Below, in pieces: positions 8,393 through 16,235 of a stretch of 64,000 nt of DNA. Under the pieces are notes generated by a model that ran no database searches, was not told the origin of the DNA, and saw only the letters and a program-made list of their open reading frames with translations. This DNA is from Streptomyces himalayensis subsp. himalayensis (GTDB lineage Bacteria > Actinomycetota > Actinomycetes > Streptomycetales > Streptomycetaceae): NCBI RefSeq assembly GCF_013778455.1, contig NZ_JACEHE010000007.1, forward strand, positions 248,001 through 312,000. Reading direction: 5' to 3'. Both the position numbers and the translations under genes were made by a program. Numbering within the stretch: the first letter of the stretch is position 1; each line of letters opens with the position of its first letter.

Positions 8393-9139
8393 TTGAGCTA
8401 CACGCTGCACCGCGGCGACGCCCTGACCGTCCTGAAGACCATTCCCGACGAGAGCGTCCACGCCGTCGTCACCGACCCGCCCTACAACTCCGGAGGCCGC
8501 ACCAGCGCCGAGCGCACCAGCCGTAGCGCCCGGGACAAGTACGTCACCAGCAACAGCGCCCACGAACTCGCCTCCTTCCCCGGCGAGAACCGCGACCAGC
8601 GCAGCTACCGAGCCTGGCTCACCGACCTGCTCACCGAGTCCTACCGGGCCTCCGTCGAGCACGCGCCCGCCCTCGTCTTCACGGACTGGAGGCAGCTACC
8701 CACCACAACAGACGCCCTCCAGATGGCCGGTTGGACCTGGCAGGGCCTGATCCCGTGGATCAAGCCGGCCAGCCGCCCGCGCAAGGGAGGCTTCAAGCAG
8801 TCCGCCGAATTCATCGTCTGGGGCACCAAGGGACGCCTCGACAACACCCGAGACCTCTACCTTCCGGGCGACTTCACCGCCTCCCAGCCCCGCAAGGACC
8901 GCGTCCACATCACCCAGAAGCCCATCGACGTCATGCGCCAGCTCGTCCAGATCTGCCGCGAGGACGGCACCGTCCTCGACCTGTTCACCGGCAGCGGCTC
9001 CACCGGCGTCGCCGCCCTCCACGAAGGCCGCAACTTCATCGGCATCGAACTCTCCGAGCACTACGCCGAGATCGCCGACGAGCGCCTCCGCACCGAACTC
9101 ACCCAGGACAACGTGGAACTCGCCGGCCCGGAGGCGTGA
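8393..9139 (+). CDS. Site-specific DNA methyltransferase (N4/N6 type)
   Basis: A 248-residue beta-class-ordered DNA methyltransferase. The catalytic motif IV TDPPYNSG is near residue 25, and the SAM-binding motif I VLDLFTGSGSTGVAA lies near the C-terminus after TQKPIDVMRQL. This arrangement (D21/N6_N4_Mtase) is usual for phage and element-borne adenine-N6 or cytosine-N4 enzymes. TTG at 8393 is chosen because GGAGAAAGG lies ten bases upstream and the methyltransferase fold begins at once. No restriction endonuclease is adjacent, so it is probably an orphan protecting the mobile element. A strong hairpin follows. Confidence 0.85.
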   Translation: MSYTLHRGDALTVLKTIPDESVHAVVTDPPYNSGGRTSAERTSRSARDKYVTSNSAHELASFPGENRDQRSYRAWLTDLLTESYRASVEHAPALVFTDWRQLPTTTDALQMAGWTWQGLIPWIKPASRPRKGGFKQSAEFIVWGTKGRLDNTRDLYLPGDFTASQPRKDRVHITQKPIDVMRQLVQICREDGTVLDLFTGSGSTGVAALHEGRNFIGIELSEHYAEIADERLRTELTQDNVELAGPEA

Positions 9140-9173
9140 TGCCGAGACCTTACCGAGCCCCACGTAGACGCCC

Positions 9174-9211
9174 GAAGGGCGGGACACCAAAACCACGGTG
9201 TCCCGCCCTTC
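9174..9211. terminator. Perfect 15-bp hairpin terminator
   Basis: GAAGGGCGGGACACC at 9174-9188 pairs perfectly with 9197-9211 across an A-rich 8-base loop. It lies 35 bp after the methyltransferase stop and should end its transcript. Confidence 0.8.
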
Positions 9212-9463
9212 CATGCAACGCGGGCCGGCATGGCAGTGGGCGGCACCGGCACACTGCCGTCGGCTCCGCGGCGGCGGATGCTACCGGGCAACGCCTCCGC
9301 GACGGGCACCGACACCAACCCCGTGACCGGCGGCGACGTCACCGAAGTTGGGACCACGGCCGGATCTGTGCCGCACAGCCCTTAGCAGCGAGCGATCACA
9401 CCTTGATTGGGTGCGGACGGAATCCTCCAATAACCTCCCGTTGAACCGTCTGAGGAGGAGCCG

Positions 9464-9638
9464 ATGGATCGTCAATATGTCGGTGTCACTGAAGCAGCCG
9501 CCTACCTCGACATGTCCCGGCGATGGATGTATCGAAGAGTCCCACCGGCATGGGATCCCCAGGTACTACTTCGGCGGTCAGCTGAAGTTCCGCATCCAAG
9601 ATCTCGACCGTTGGGCTCAGCAGCAGAAGGTAGTTTGA
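9464..9638 (+). pseudogene. xis: Excisionase (Xis), inactivated by a 1-nt insertion
   Basis: The start is excellent: ATG at 9464 preceded by GAGGAGG. The first frame reads MDRQYVGVTEAAAYLDMSRR, the winged-helix DNA-binding segment of a small excisionase. After WMYR the family should continue ESxRHGIPRYxFGGQLKF, and exactly this (ESHRHGIPRYYFGGQLKF, then RIQDLDRWAQQQ) appears in the next frame. One extra A at 9535/9536 (CGAAGAGTCC where CGAGAGTCC would keep frame) explains the shift. Ribosomal frameshifting is conceivable but the site has no obvious slippery heptamer. The gene converges on the integrase with a shared hairpin terminator. Loss of Xis would fix the element in the chromosome. Confidence 0.75.
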
Positions 9639-9669
9639 AGTGGGGCCGGGCATCAGCCCGGCCCCACTT
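9638..9669. terminator. Bidirectional terminator between xis and int
   Basis: AAGTGGGGCCGGGC at 9638-9651 pairs perfectly with 9656-9669 around the loop ATCA. It sits between two convergent genes and has A-rich and T-rich ends on either side, so it should stop transcription from both. Confidence 0.8.
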
Positions 9670-9673
9670 GTCG

Positions 9674-10819
9674 TTACAGGCTCTCGTTCAGCGCCATCGC
9701 GGCACGGCCGATGGAGGCCGGCATCAAGTGCCTGTAGATCTTGAACGTCATGATGATGTTCTTATGCCCCATCCATTCCGCTACGTCCGTGATCGGTATG
9801 CCCTTGGACAAGCAGTTGGAGGCGAAGTAATGACGGAGTGAGTAGGGGTTCAGCTTTCGAGTGATGCCTGCCCTCTTCCTTGCGGCGCTCCACTGATACT
9901 GGAGCGTGGTGTGCGCCCAGTAAGGGCTTCGCTGGGTGCGAAGCAGGTAACCGTGCGAGTCCGCGCCGTATTTCTTCGCGTAGGTGAGTAGCGACTCGCG
10001 GACTACCGCAGGGAGGGGAACCTCACGGAACTCGCCGGCCTTTCGGTGCTTCAGCCGTGAGGGCGCGCGCTTGACCCCGTCTATCTGCTCGGTGATGCGG
10101 TAGACATCGTCGGCGACCACTCGTTCGATGTTCGCCGCGTACGCTTCCCCGTTGCGATGACCGCAGCCGGACATCAGGTCGATCAAGAGGCGCAGGCCGT
10201 CCGAGGCCGCATCCTTGAGCGCGTGGATCTCGTCCAGAGTGGGGATGGTGACCGGCCGAGGAATGTATCCGGGCGCGATCACTCCGTCAAAAGGGTCCTC
10301 GGGAATTGCTCCCTTGCGACGCGCGTCCAGGAGGATCTTCTTGAGCGTGTCGAAGGCGTTCTGCTGGGTGGCCAGCCCTACGTTCCGCTCCTCCATGGAC
10401 ATGATGAAGTCGTCGATCACCGTCGGGGTGAACGTGTACAGACGCCGTGACCCCAGGGCGGGCAAAATTTGACTCTGAAGTAGTTGATGGACGGTACGAA
10501 TACTGCCGTCCGCGTAATGACGCTGTCGGGTAATCCAAGAAGCGGCGTGTTCTCCGAAGCGCTGCTTTCCCAGCCTTCGCTTCAGTTCCGCCTGGTCCCG
10601 TGGAGTGTTGCGGCGCTCGTCGTAAAGCTTCGTCAGCCGATCCAGCGCGTCCTGCTGCGTGGCAAAACCCGTTTCTTCGCGCTGCCGCCCCATTGCATCG
10701 CGGTAACGGATGGCGTACGGGTGCGGACACCGTCCCTGTCGTGCGCATCCGCAGCTCTTGTGGAAGCTGCCCATTCCTCGGATGAGTTTGGTCGCCAACG
10801 TGCACGTCTCCTGACCCAT
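9674..10819 (-). CDS. int: Tyrosine recombinase / phage-type integrase
   Basis: A protein of about 381 residues (a longer in-frame start at 10876 and a shorter one at 10774, MGSFHKSCGC, are possible). It has an N-terminal arm-binding segment with SCGCARQGRCPHP, a SAM-like core-binding domain (about 90-190), and a C-terminal catalytic domain. The first active-site Arg is in SGCGHRNGEA, the second box is NPYSLRHYFAS (Tyr where many relatives have His before xLRH), then EWMGHKNIIMTFKIYRH with the His and the nucleophilic Tyr. It is the integration module of the degraded conjugative element and lies directly beside a truncated dhaK-like gene start, which suggests that gene was its target. Confidence 0.9.
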   Translation of the reverse strand: MGQETCTLATKLIRGMGSFHKSCGCARQGRCPHPYAIRYRDAMGRQREETGFATQQDALDRLTKLYDERRNTPRDQAELKRRLGKQRFGEHAASWITRQRHYADGSIRTVHQLLQSQILPALGSRRLYTFTPTVIDDFIMSMEERNVGLATQQNAFDTLKKILLDARRKGAIPEDPFDGVIAPGYIPRPVTIPTLDEIHALKDAASDGLRLLIDLMSGCGHRNGEAYAANIERVVADDVYRITEQIDGVKRAPSRLKHRKAGEFREVPLPAVVRESLLTYAKKYGADSHGYLLRTQRSPYWAHTTLQYQWSAARKRAGITRKLNPYSLRHYFASNCLSKGIPITDVAEWMGHKNIIMTFKIYRHLMPASIGRAAMALNESL

Positions 10820-10877
10820 GCTGGGAAGTTGCTGACCTGTGGGCCTGAGCATGATCGTGACCTGCGGCCGCGCCAAA

Positions 10878-10904
10878 CTACGCCACGTTGATCAGCATCT
10901 TCAT
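10878..10904 (-). pseudogene. dhaK: 5' stub of dihydroxyacetone kinase gene dhaK
   Basis: On the minus strand GAGGAGG, five bases before an ATG, opens a frame MKMLINVA followed by TAG. MKMLINV is the conserved beginning of Streptomyces DhaK (the family starts MKxLIN). The perfect ribosome-binding site and the abrupt change into element sequence right after codon eight argue that the integrative element entered dhaK here. The remaining dhaK codons are not in this window, so the far end of the element was lost, rearranged or lies beyond base 1. The match is short, hence moderate confidence. Confidence 0.5.
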
Positions 10905-11188
10905 CGGTGCCTCCTCAGTGCGTTTGCAACAGTGCTTTCACCCTGGTTTGTGCAGGTCAGAGCAGGTCGTGCAGGCCGTACTGGTCGTGTGCCGGTTCGT
11001 GTGCCGGAGAGTCCCGCGGCACGTCCAGTATGGGGCGGATCACACGGCGGGTCACGAACTGGGCAGGTCCGGCGCCCCGCGGTGCAGTCGATGCCATGCA
11101 GACCGGCGGGCAGCTGATGGTTATACGGCGCCGTTGGGGTACCCGGCCCGAGGTGTAAAACCGGCAAGACAATTCGGAGGTGATGGCC
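10905..11188. other. Former dhaK upstream region
   Basis: No gene is visible. It holds the ribosome-binding site of the dhaK stub (10910-10916) and presumably the divergent promoters of dhaK and of the SPW-repeat gene. Several short GTGCAGG/GTGTGCCGG repeats are present but no clear operator. Confidence 0.4.
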
Positions 11189-11671
11189 GTGACGACTTCG
11201 CCCCGGTCGGACATGGAAACGCATCCCGACATACTCGATATGCGGCACCGTCACGACATGGCCGAGCGCGCCGCTACCACCCCGCGCGCGCAGACCATCG
11301 AGACGGCGGCCCTCCTTACGGGCCTCTACCTTGCCGCTTCTCCCTGGATCGCGGGATTCAACGGTCTCTCGACCCTGGCGATCAACAACCTGATCGTCGG
11401 CATCGCGTACGCGGTGCTCCTGAGCGGCGGCTTCGGCCGCGCCTACGAGCGCACGCACAGCATGGCGTGGGCCGCATGTGCCCTCGGTGTGTGGACGATC
11501 ATCTCGCCCTGGGTCGTGGCCGGTGACGTGAGCACCGCCAGGACGATCGTCAACAACGTCATCGTCGGTGTGATTGCTCTGGCTGTGGCGCTCGCCGCCA
11601 GCGCGGCCGCCCGTGAGGTGGACCGCCGTCGTGGTGCCGGCGCCCCCTATGGCGGAGGCCGTCCAGCCTGA
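11189..11671 (+). CDS. SPW-repeat membrane protein
   Basis: A 160-residue membrane protein with two copies of the SPW repeat, each ending in the signature ASPWIAGF and ISPWVVAG. About four transmembrane helices follow a soluble N-terminus rich in charged residues (RSDMETHPDILDMRHRHDMA). GTG at 11189 is preferred because CGGAGG sits eight bases upstream; ATG at 11183 would be too close. The family is widespread in actinobacteria and its function is unknown. It is the first gene of the conserved chromosome to the right of the element. Confidence 0.75.
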   Translation: MTTSPRSDMETHPDILDMRHRHDMAERAATTPRAQTIETAALLTGLYLAASPWIAGFNGLSTLAINNLIVGIAYAVLLSGGFGRAYERTHSMAWAACALGVWTIISPWVVAGDVSTARTIVNNVIVGVIALAVALAASAAAREVDRRRGAGAPYGGGRPA

Positions 11672-11745
11672 CAGCACACTCCGCTCCGGTGTGGTGACGC
11701 TGCGCGGGCGACGGCCACAGTGCCGGCCGCCGCCCCGCGTCGCTG

Positions 11746-12516
11746 TCACCATGCCGAATGCTCCACACGGTCAGAGGAAGCCGCGCCCCAAGTGCCGCTT
11801 CGCTGCACCTCGTTGCGCACTTCCATCTGGCTGCGAAGCCACGCCTCGACCTCCCCGACATGCGCTGCGGCGGCCGCTCGCGCCGCCTCCGGATCGTGGT
11901 CCACAAGGGCGCGATGGATACGGGCGTGCTCGCGGCGGGTGCGCTCGAACGCGCCCTCTTCCTGGTAGCCGCGCCAGACCCGGGCCCGGAAGGTGCGTGA
12001 GGACAGCCCTTCCACGATCGCGGCCATCGTCTCGTTCCCGGCGGCGGCGACGATCGCCCGGTGGAACGCCAGATCGTGGAAGAGGATCTCCTCCGGATCG
12101 TCGGTCGCGTTCATCGCCTCCAGGTGCTTCTCCACATCGGCGAGCTGCTCGACGGTGATCCGCGCCGCCGCCAGCGCCGTCGCCGTCGACTCGAGGATGC
12201 GCCGTACCTCCAGCAGCTCGACCAGTCGCGGACCGCGGGAGAGATCGGCGACGACACCGAAGGTCTCCAGCAGGTCCCCGGCCTCCAGCTGCGTGACGTA
12301 GATGCCGGAGCCGTGCCGTGCCTCCAGCACGCCGAGCACGGTGAGGGCGCGGATCGCCTCGCGCATCGAGCTGCGCGAGATACCGAGCCGAGTGGCCAGA
12401 TCACGCTCGGTCGGAAGCCGCTGGCCGGGCTCCAGCCGCCCCTCGCCGATCATCGCCTTGATCTGCTCTATGGCGCGCTGCGTCACGGTGCCCTTCTGCG
12501 GGGCCGTCTCGTCCAC
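11746..12516 (-). CDS. FadR-type GntR transcriptional regulator of the sugar operon
   Basis: A 256-residue regulator. The N-terminal winged helix (about 10-75) includes GQRLPTERDLATRLGISRSS and the wing HGSGIYV. The all-helical FCD domain (about 95-235) has the metal/ligand residues typical of FadR-type proteins, in FHDLAFHRAI and the helix with HVGEVEAWL. GTG at 12516 is chosen because AAGGA lies eight bases upstream and the usual short lead-in to the DNA-binding domain starts there; the open frame itself extends to 12771. It is divergent from the fuconate dehydratase operon, with a palindromic site in between, so it most likely represses that operon and responds to a pathway intermediate. 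Confidence 0.9.
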   Translation of the reverse strand: MDETAPQKGTVTQRAIEQIKAMIGEGRLEPGQRLPTERDLATRLGISRSSMREAIRALTVLGVLEARHGSGIYVTQLEAGDLLETFGVVADLSRGPRLVELLEVRRILESTATALAAARITVEQLADVEKHLEAMNATDDPEEILFHDLAFHRAIVAAAGNETMAAIVEGLSSRTFRARVWRGYQEEGAFERTRREHARIHRALVDHDPEAARAAAAAHVGEVEAWLRSQMEVRNEVQRSGTWGAASSDRVEHSAW

Positions 12517-12561
12517 GGCACGTCCTTCCGTCGCCTCGGGCGCCGAGTCTAATGGTGGATG

Positions 12562-12572
12562 TGGTCGGACCA
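12562..12572. promoter_or_regulatory. Putative FadR/GntR operator
   Basis: TGGTCGGACCA matches the FadR-subfamily operator consensus TnGTnnnACnA exactly and is a perfect dyad (GTGGTCGGACCAC including flanks). It lies in the intergenic region between the FadR-type regulator and the fuconate dehydratase operon. A weaker half-similar site, TGGTCTGATAA, lies at 12637-12647. Binding is inferred from consensus only. Confidence 0.6.
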
Positions 12573-12773
12573 CTATGGCGGTGAATACAGGCCAAGCAGG
12601 GGAAAGTGGGCGCCAGGCACTGTCGTGACCCCTAAGTGGTCTGATAAATATGCGTCGCGGCTGGAAGGGGACCGGCGATCCCGGACCGCCCGACGGTCGC
12701 CCGTGTGACGACAGGCCGCGCCCAGGACCGCCCCTGCGGCCGAACCCCGTACCGGAACACCGAAAGGCCACCT

Positions 12774-14114
12774 GTGTCCGCGACTCCCGCCCGCATCACC
12801 GCGGTCGACACCTACGACATCCGCTTCCCGACGTCCCGGGAACTCGACGGCTCGGACGCCATGAACCCCGACCCCGACTACTCGGCGGCGTACGTGGTCC
12901 TGCACACCGACGCCGGGGACGGGCACGAGGGACACGGCTTCACCTTCACCATCGGGCGGGGCAACGATGTCCAGGTGGCCGCGATCGACGCCCTGCGGCC
13001 GCATGTCCTCGGGCGGGACGTCGAGGAGCTGTGCGGCGATCCCGGAGTGCTCAGCCGGGACCTGGTCGGGGACAGTCAGCTGCGCTGGCTCGGCCCGGAG
13101 AAGGGCGTGATGCACATGGCGATCGGCGCCGTCGTCAACGCCGCGTGGGACCTCGCCGCGAAGCGTGCACACAAACCGCTCTGGCAGTTCCTCGCGGACG
13201 CGGAGCCCGAGTGGCTCGTCTCGCAGGTCGACTTCCGCTACCTCACGGACGCGCTCACGCCCGACGAGGCGCTGGAGCTTCTGCGCCGCGGCCGGGAGGG
13301 CTCCCACGCGCGCGCCGCGGACCTGCTGCGGCGCGGCTTCCCCGCGTACACCACGTCACCCGGCTGGCTCGGCTACAGCGACGAGAAGCTGACCAGGCTC
13401 GCCGCGCAGGCCGTCGCCGACGGCTTCACGCAGATCAAGCTCAAGGTGGGCGCCGATCTCGCCGACGACGCCCGGCGCTGCCGCGTCGCCCGCTCCGTCG
13501 TCGGCCCCGATGTGCGCATGGCCGTCGACGCCAACCAGCGCTGGGACGTGGACGAGGCGATCACCTGGACACGGGCGCTCGCCGAGTTCGACCCGTACTG
13601 GATCGAGGAACCCACCAGCCCCGACGACGTGCTCGGCCATGCGGCGATCCGGAAGGCCGTCGCGCCGGTCAAGGTTGCCACCGGCGAGCACGTCCAGAAC
13701 CGCATCGTCTTCAAGCAACTGCTGCAGGCCGGCGCGATCGACGTCCTGCAGATCGACGCGGCCCGGGTCGGCGGCGTCAACGAGAACCTGGCGATCCTGC
13801 TGCTCGCGGCCAAGTTCGGCGTGCCCGTCTGCCCGCACGCCGGCGGCGTCGGCCTGTGCGAACTCGTCCAGCATTTGTCGATGTTCGACTACGTTGCCCT
13901 TTCCGGTACCACCGAGGACCGTGTCATCGAGTACGTCGACCATCTGCACGAGCACTTCCTCGAACCGGTGGTGATCCGAGAAGGTCACTACCAGGCGCCC
14001 ACGGCGCCGGGCTTCTCGGCCACCATGCGGCCCGAGTCCATCGCGGAGTACACGTACCCGGGCGGCGCCTTCTGGGTCGCCGACCTCTCGCAGCGGAAGG
14101 AAGCAGCGGCATGA
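12774..14114 (+). CDS. L-fuconate dehydratase-like enolase-superfamily enzyme
   Basis: A 446-residue member of the mandelate racemase subgroup closest to L-fuconate dehydratase, which converts L-fuconate to 2-keto-3-deoxy-L-fuconate. Visible catalytic signatures are the base QIKLKVG (KxK), metal ligands in AVDANQ, WIEEPT and ATGEH, then IDAARVGG and the second base in [11 protein letters not shown]. The N-terminal capping domain with [19 protein letters not shown] is also characteristic. GTG at 12774 has GAAAGG upstream. It is the first gene of a five-gene coupled operon containing dehydrogenases, a mutarotase and a lactonase, which supports a role in oxidative deoxysugar catabolism. Related acid sugars cannot be excluded as substrates. 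Confidence 0.85.
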   Translation: MSATPARITAVDTYDIRFPTSRELDGSDAMNPDPDYSAAYVVLHTDAGDGHEGHGFTFTIGRGNDVQVAAIDALRPHVLGRDVEELCGDPGVLSRDLVGDSQLRWLGPEKGVMHMAIGAVVNAAWDLAAKRAHKPLWQFLADAEPEWLVSQVDFRYLTDALTPDEALELLRRGREGSHARAADLLRRGFPAYTTSPGWLGYSDEKLTRLAAQAVADGFTQIKLKVGADLADDARRCRVARSVVGPDVRMAVDANQRWDVDEAITWTRALAEFDPYWIEEPTSPDDVLGHAAIRKAVAPVKVATGEHVQNRIVFKQLLQAGAIDVLQIDAARVGGVNENLAILLLAAKFGVPVCPHAGGVGLCELVQHLSMFDYVALSGTTEDRVIEYVDHLHEHFLEPVVIREGHYQAPTAPGFSATMRPESIAEYTYPGGAFWVADLSQRKEAAA

Positions 14115-14884
14115 CGCACGCCCAGGACTTCGGTGGGCTCAAGGCCCTCGTCACCGGCGGTGCCTCGGGCATCGGCCGGGCGACGGCCGAACTGCTGGCC
14201 GCCCGCGGCGCCCGTGTGGCCGTGCTGGACCTGAACCCGGAGGCCGTGAAAGACGGGGACAAGCCCCTCCTCGCATACCGCGCCGACGTCACCGACGACG
14301 CCTCCGTACGCGAGGCCGTCGCGGCGGCCGTCGCGGACCTCGGCGGCCTGGACGTCCTGGTGAACAACGCGGGCATCGGCGCCCAGGGCACCGTCGAGGA
14401 CAACGACGACGACGAGTGGCACCGCGTGCTGGACGTCAACGTCGTCGGCATGGTGCGCACCGCCCGCGCCGCGCTGCCGCACCTGCGCGCATCCGATCAC
14501 GCAGCGATCGTCAACACCTGCTCGATCGCCGCCACCGCAGGGCTGCCGCAGCGCGCCCTGTACTCGGCCACGAAGGGCGCGGTGTACTCGCTGACCCTGG
14601 CCATGGCCGCCGACCACATACGCGAGGGCATCCGCGTCAACTGCGTGAACCCCGGCACGGCCGACACCCCCTGGGTCGGCCGCCTGCTGGACGCCGCGGA
14701 CGATCCGGCAGCCGAGCGTGCAGCGCTGGAGGCGCGCCAGCCCACCGGGCGCCTGGTGTCGGCGGACGAAGTCGCGGGCGCCATCGCGTACTTGGCGAGC
14801 CCGCTCTCCGGCGCCACGTCAGGCACGGCGCTCGCCGTCGACGGCGGCATGCAGGGGCTGCGGCTGCGGCCCGTGGGACAGTGA
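14111..14884 (+). CDS. SDR dehydrogenase, probably 2-keto-3-deoxy-L-fuconate dehydrogenase
   Basis: A 257-residue classical SDR with TGGASGIG, Asp at the end of beta-2 (VLDLN, favouring NAD), NNAG, Ser in NTCSIAAT, and YSATK, ending [11 protein letters not shown]. The ATG overlaps the dehydratase stop by four bases. In the non-phosphorylative fucose pathway the step after the dehydratase is NAD-dependent oxidation of 2-keto-3-deoxy-L-fuconate, carried out by an SDR; an L-fucose dehydrogenase role is the alternative, but the aldo/keto reductase next door fits that better. The assignment rests on context. Confidence 0.8.
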   Translation: MTHAQDFGGLKALVTGGASGIGRATAELLAARGARVAVLDLNPEAVKDGDKPLLAYRADVTDDASVREAVAAAVADLGGLDVLVNNAGIGAQGTVEDNDDDEWHRVLDVNVVGMVRTARAALPHLRASDHAAIVNTCSIAATAGLPQRALYSATKGAVYSLTLAMAADHIREGIRVNCVNPGTADTPWVGRLLDAADDPAAERAALEARQPTGRLVSADEVAGAIAYLASPLSGATSGTALAVDGGMQGLRLRPVGQ

Positions 14885-14889
14885 CCGCC

Positions 14890-15918
14890 ATGCGTACCCG
14901 CACTCTCGGCCGGGGCACCGTCGCGGTGACGGAGCTGTCGTTCGGCGCCGCGGGCATCGGCAACCTGTACGCGGCGGTCGACGACGAAGAGGCGTACGCC
15001 GCCGTCGAGGCCGCCTGGGATGCGGGCGTCCGGTACTTCGACACGGCGCCGCACTACGGCCTCGGCCTGTCCGAACGCCGCCTCGGCGAGGCCCTGCGCG
15101 AGCGCCCCCGCGCCGCGTACACCGTGTCCACCAAGGTCGGCCGGCTTCTCGAACCCGGGGACGGCGGCGGGGACGACCTGGCGAACGGCTTCGCCGTGCC
15201 CGCGACCCACCGCCGCGTCTGGGACTTCAGCGCCGACGGCGTCCGCCGCTCGCTGGAGGACAGCCTCACCCGGCTCGGCATGGACCGCGTGGACGTCGTC
15301 TATCTGCACGACCCCGACGACCACGCCGAACAGGCCTTCCGCGAGGGTTACCCGGCGCTCGAGAAGCTCCGCTCCGAAGGCGTGGTCGGCGCGATCGGGG
15401 CAGGGATGAACCAGGCCGAGATGCTGACCCGGTTCGTGGTCGACACGGACATCGACGCCGTCCTGTGCGCGGGCCGCTACACGCTCCTCGATCAGAGAGC
15501 GCTCACCGCACTGCTCCCGGCCGCCGCCGCGCGCGGCACATCCGTGGTCGTCGGCGGCGTCTTCAACTCCGGTTTGCTCGCGGACCCGCGCCCCGGCGCC
15601 ACGTACGACTACGCCGCAGCGCCCCGCGACATCCTTGACCGGGCGCTCCGGCTGAAGGACCTGGCCGAGCGGCACGGCACCACCCTGCGCGCTGCCGCCC
15701 TCGCCTTCCCGCTGGCGCATCCGGCGGTCACAAGCGTGCTGGTCGGCACGCGTTCGGCAGCCGAAGTCCAGGACGCGGCAGAGCAGTTCGCGGACGCTGT
15801 GCCCGCGGCCTTCTGGGCGGAGCTGCGGGCCGAGGGGCTGCTGCCCGGCGACGCCCCCGTGCCCGGAGACGCCGCCCCCACAACCGAAGGGCCCCTACCC
15901 GGAGACGAGCCGTCATGA
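14890..15918 (+). CDS. Aldo/keto reductase, probable L-fucose (D-threo-aldose) 1-dehydrogenase
   Basis: A 342-residue aldo/keto reductase of the kind that oxidises L-fucose and D-arabinose to the lactone. The barrel signatures are FDTAPHYGLGLSERRLG (catalytic Asp and Tyr), VSTKVG (Lys), VVYLHDPDD, and a NADP-binding end SVLVGTRSAAEV. The last 30 residues are a Pro/Gly/Asp-rich repeated tail (PGDAPVPGDA, PLPGDEPS) unlike the family core. ATG at 14890 is used; GTG at 14881, which overlaps the previous stop, is an in-frame alternative. Coupling to its neighbours on both sides supports a shared pathway. Confidence 0.85.
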   Translation: MRTRTLGRGTVAVTELSFGAAGIGNLYAAVDDEEAYAAVEAAWDAGVRYFDTAPHYGLGLSERRLGEALRERPRAAYTVSTKVGRLLEPGDGGGDDLANGFAVPATHRRVWDFSADGVRRSLEDSLTRLGMDRVDVVYLHDPDDHAEQAFREGYPALEKLRSEGVVGAIGAGMNQAEMLTRFVVDTDIDAVLCAGRYTLLDQRALTALLPAAAARGTSVVVGGVFNSGLLADPRPGATYDYAAAPRDILDRALRLKDLAERHGTTLRAAALAFPLAHPAVTSVLVGTRSAAEVQDAAEQFADAVPAAFWAELRAEGLLPGDAPVPGDAAPTTEGPLPGDEPS

Positions 15919-16226
15919 GGATCGCGCTGCACACCAAGGTCCGCGCCGACCGCATCGAGGAGTACGAGGCCGCACACTGCGAGGTCCCGCCGGAGCTCAC
16001 CGCCGCGATACGCGCCGCCGGTGCCACCTCCTGGACGATCTGGCGCAGCGGCACCGACCTCTTCCACGTCCTGGAGTGCGAGGACTACGGACGCATGCTC
16101 GCCGAGCTGGAGAAACTGCCCGTCAACATCGCCTGGCAGGCGCGCATGGCCGAGCTCCTGGACGTCGTCCACGACTACTCGGCCGAGGGCGCCGACGCGG
16201 GCCTGCCCGTCGTATGGGAGTTGTGA
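15915..16226 (+). CDS. L-rhamnose/L-fucose mutarotase family protein
   Basis: A 103-residue protein of the RhaM fold (dimeric alpha/beta barrel) that interconverts sugar anomers, here presumably supplying the right anomer of L-fucose to the dehydrogenase. Family features seen are the N-terminal strand with KVRADRIEEYEAAH, a central ATSWTIWRSGTDLFHVLE and the terminal VVWEL. Its ATG overlaps the aldo/keto reductase stop by four bases. Confidence 0.85.
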   Translation: MRIALHTKVRADRIEEYEAAHCEVPPELTAAIRAAGATSWTIWRSGTDLFHVLECEDYGRMLAELEKLPVNIAWQARMAELLDVVHDYSAEGADAGLPVVWEL

Positions 16227-16235
16227 GGGGGAACC

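Noticed and set aside
9520..9545. Programmed ribosomal frameshift in xis
   Set aside because: No slippery heptamer, internal Shine-Dalgarno or downstream structure is apparent; a simple 1-nt insertion explains the shift better.
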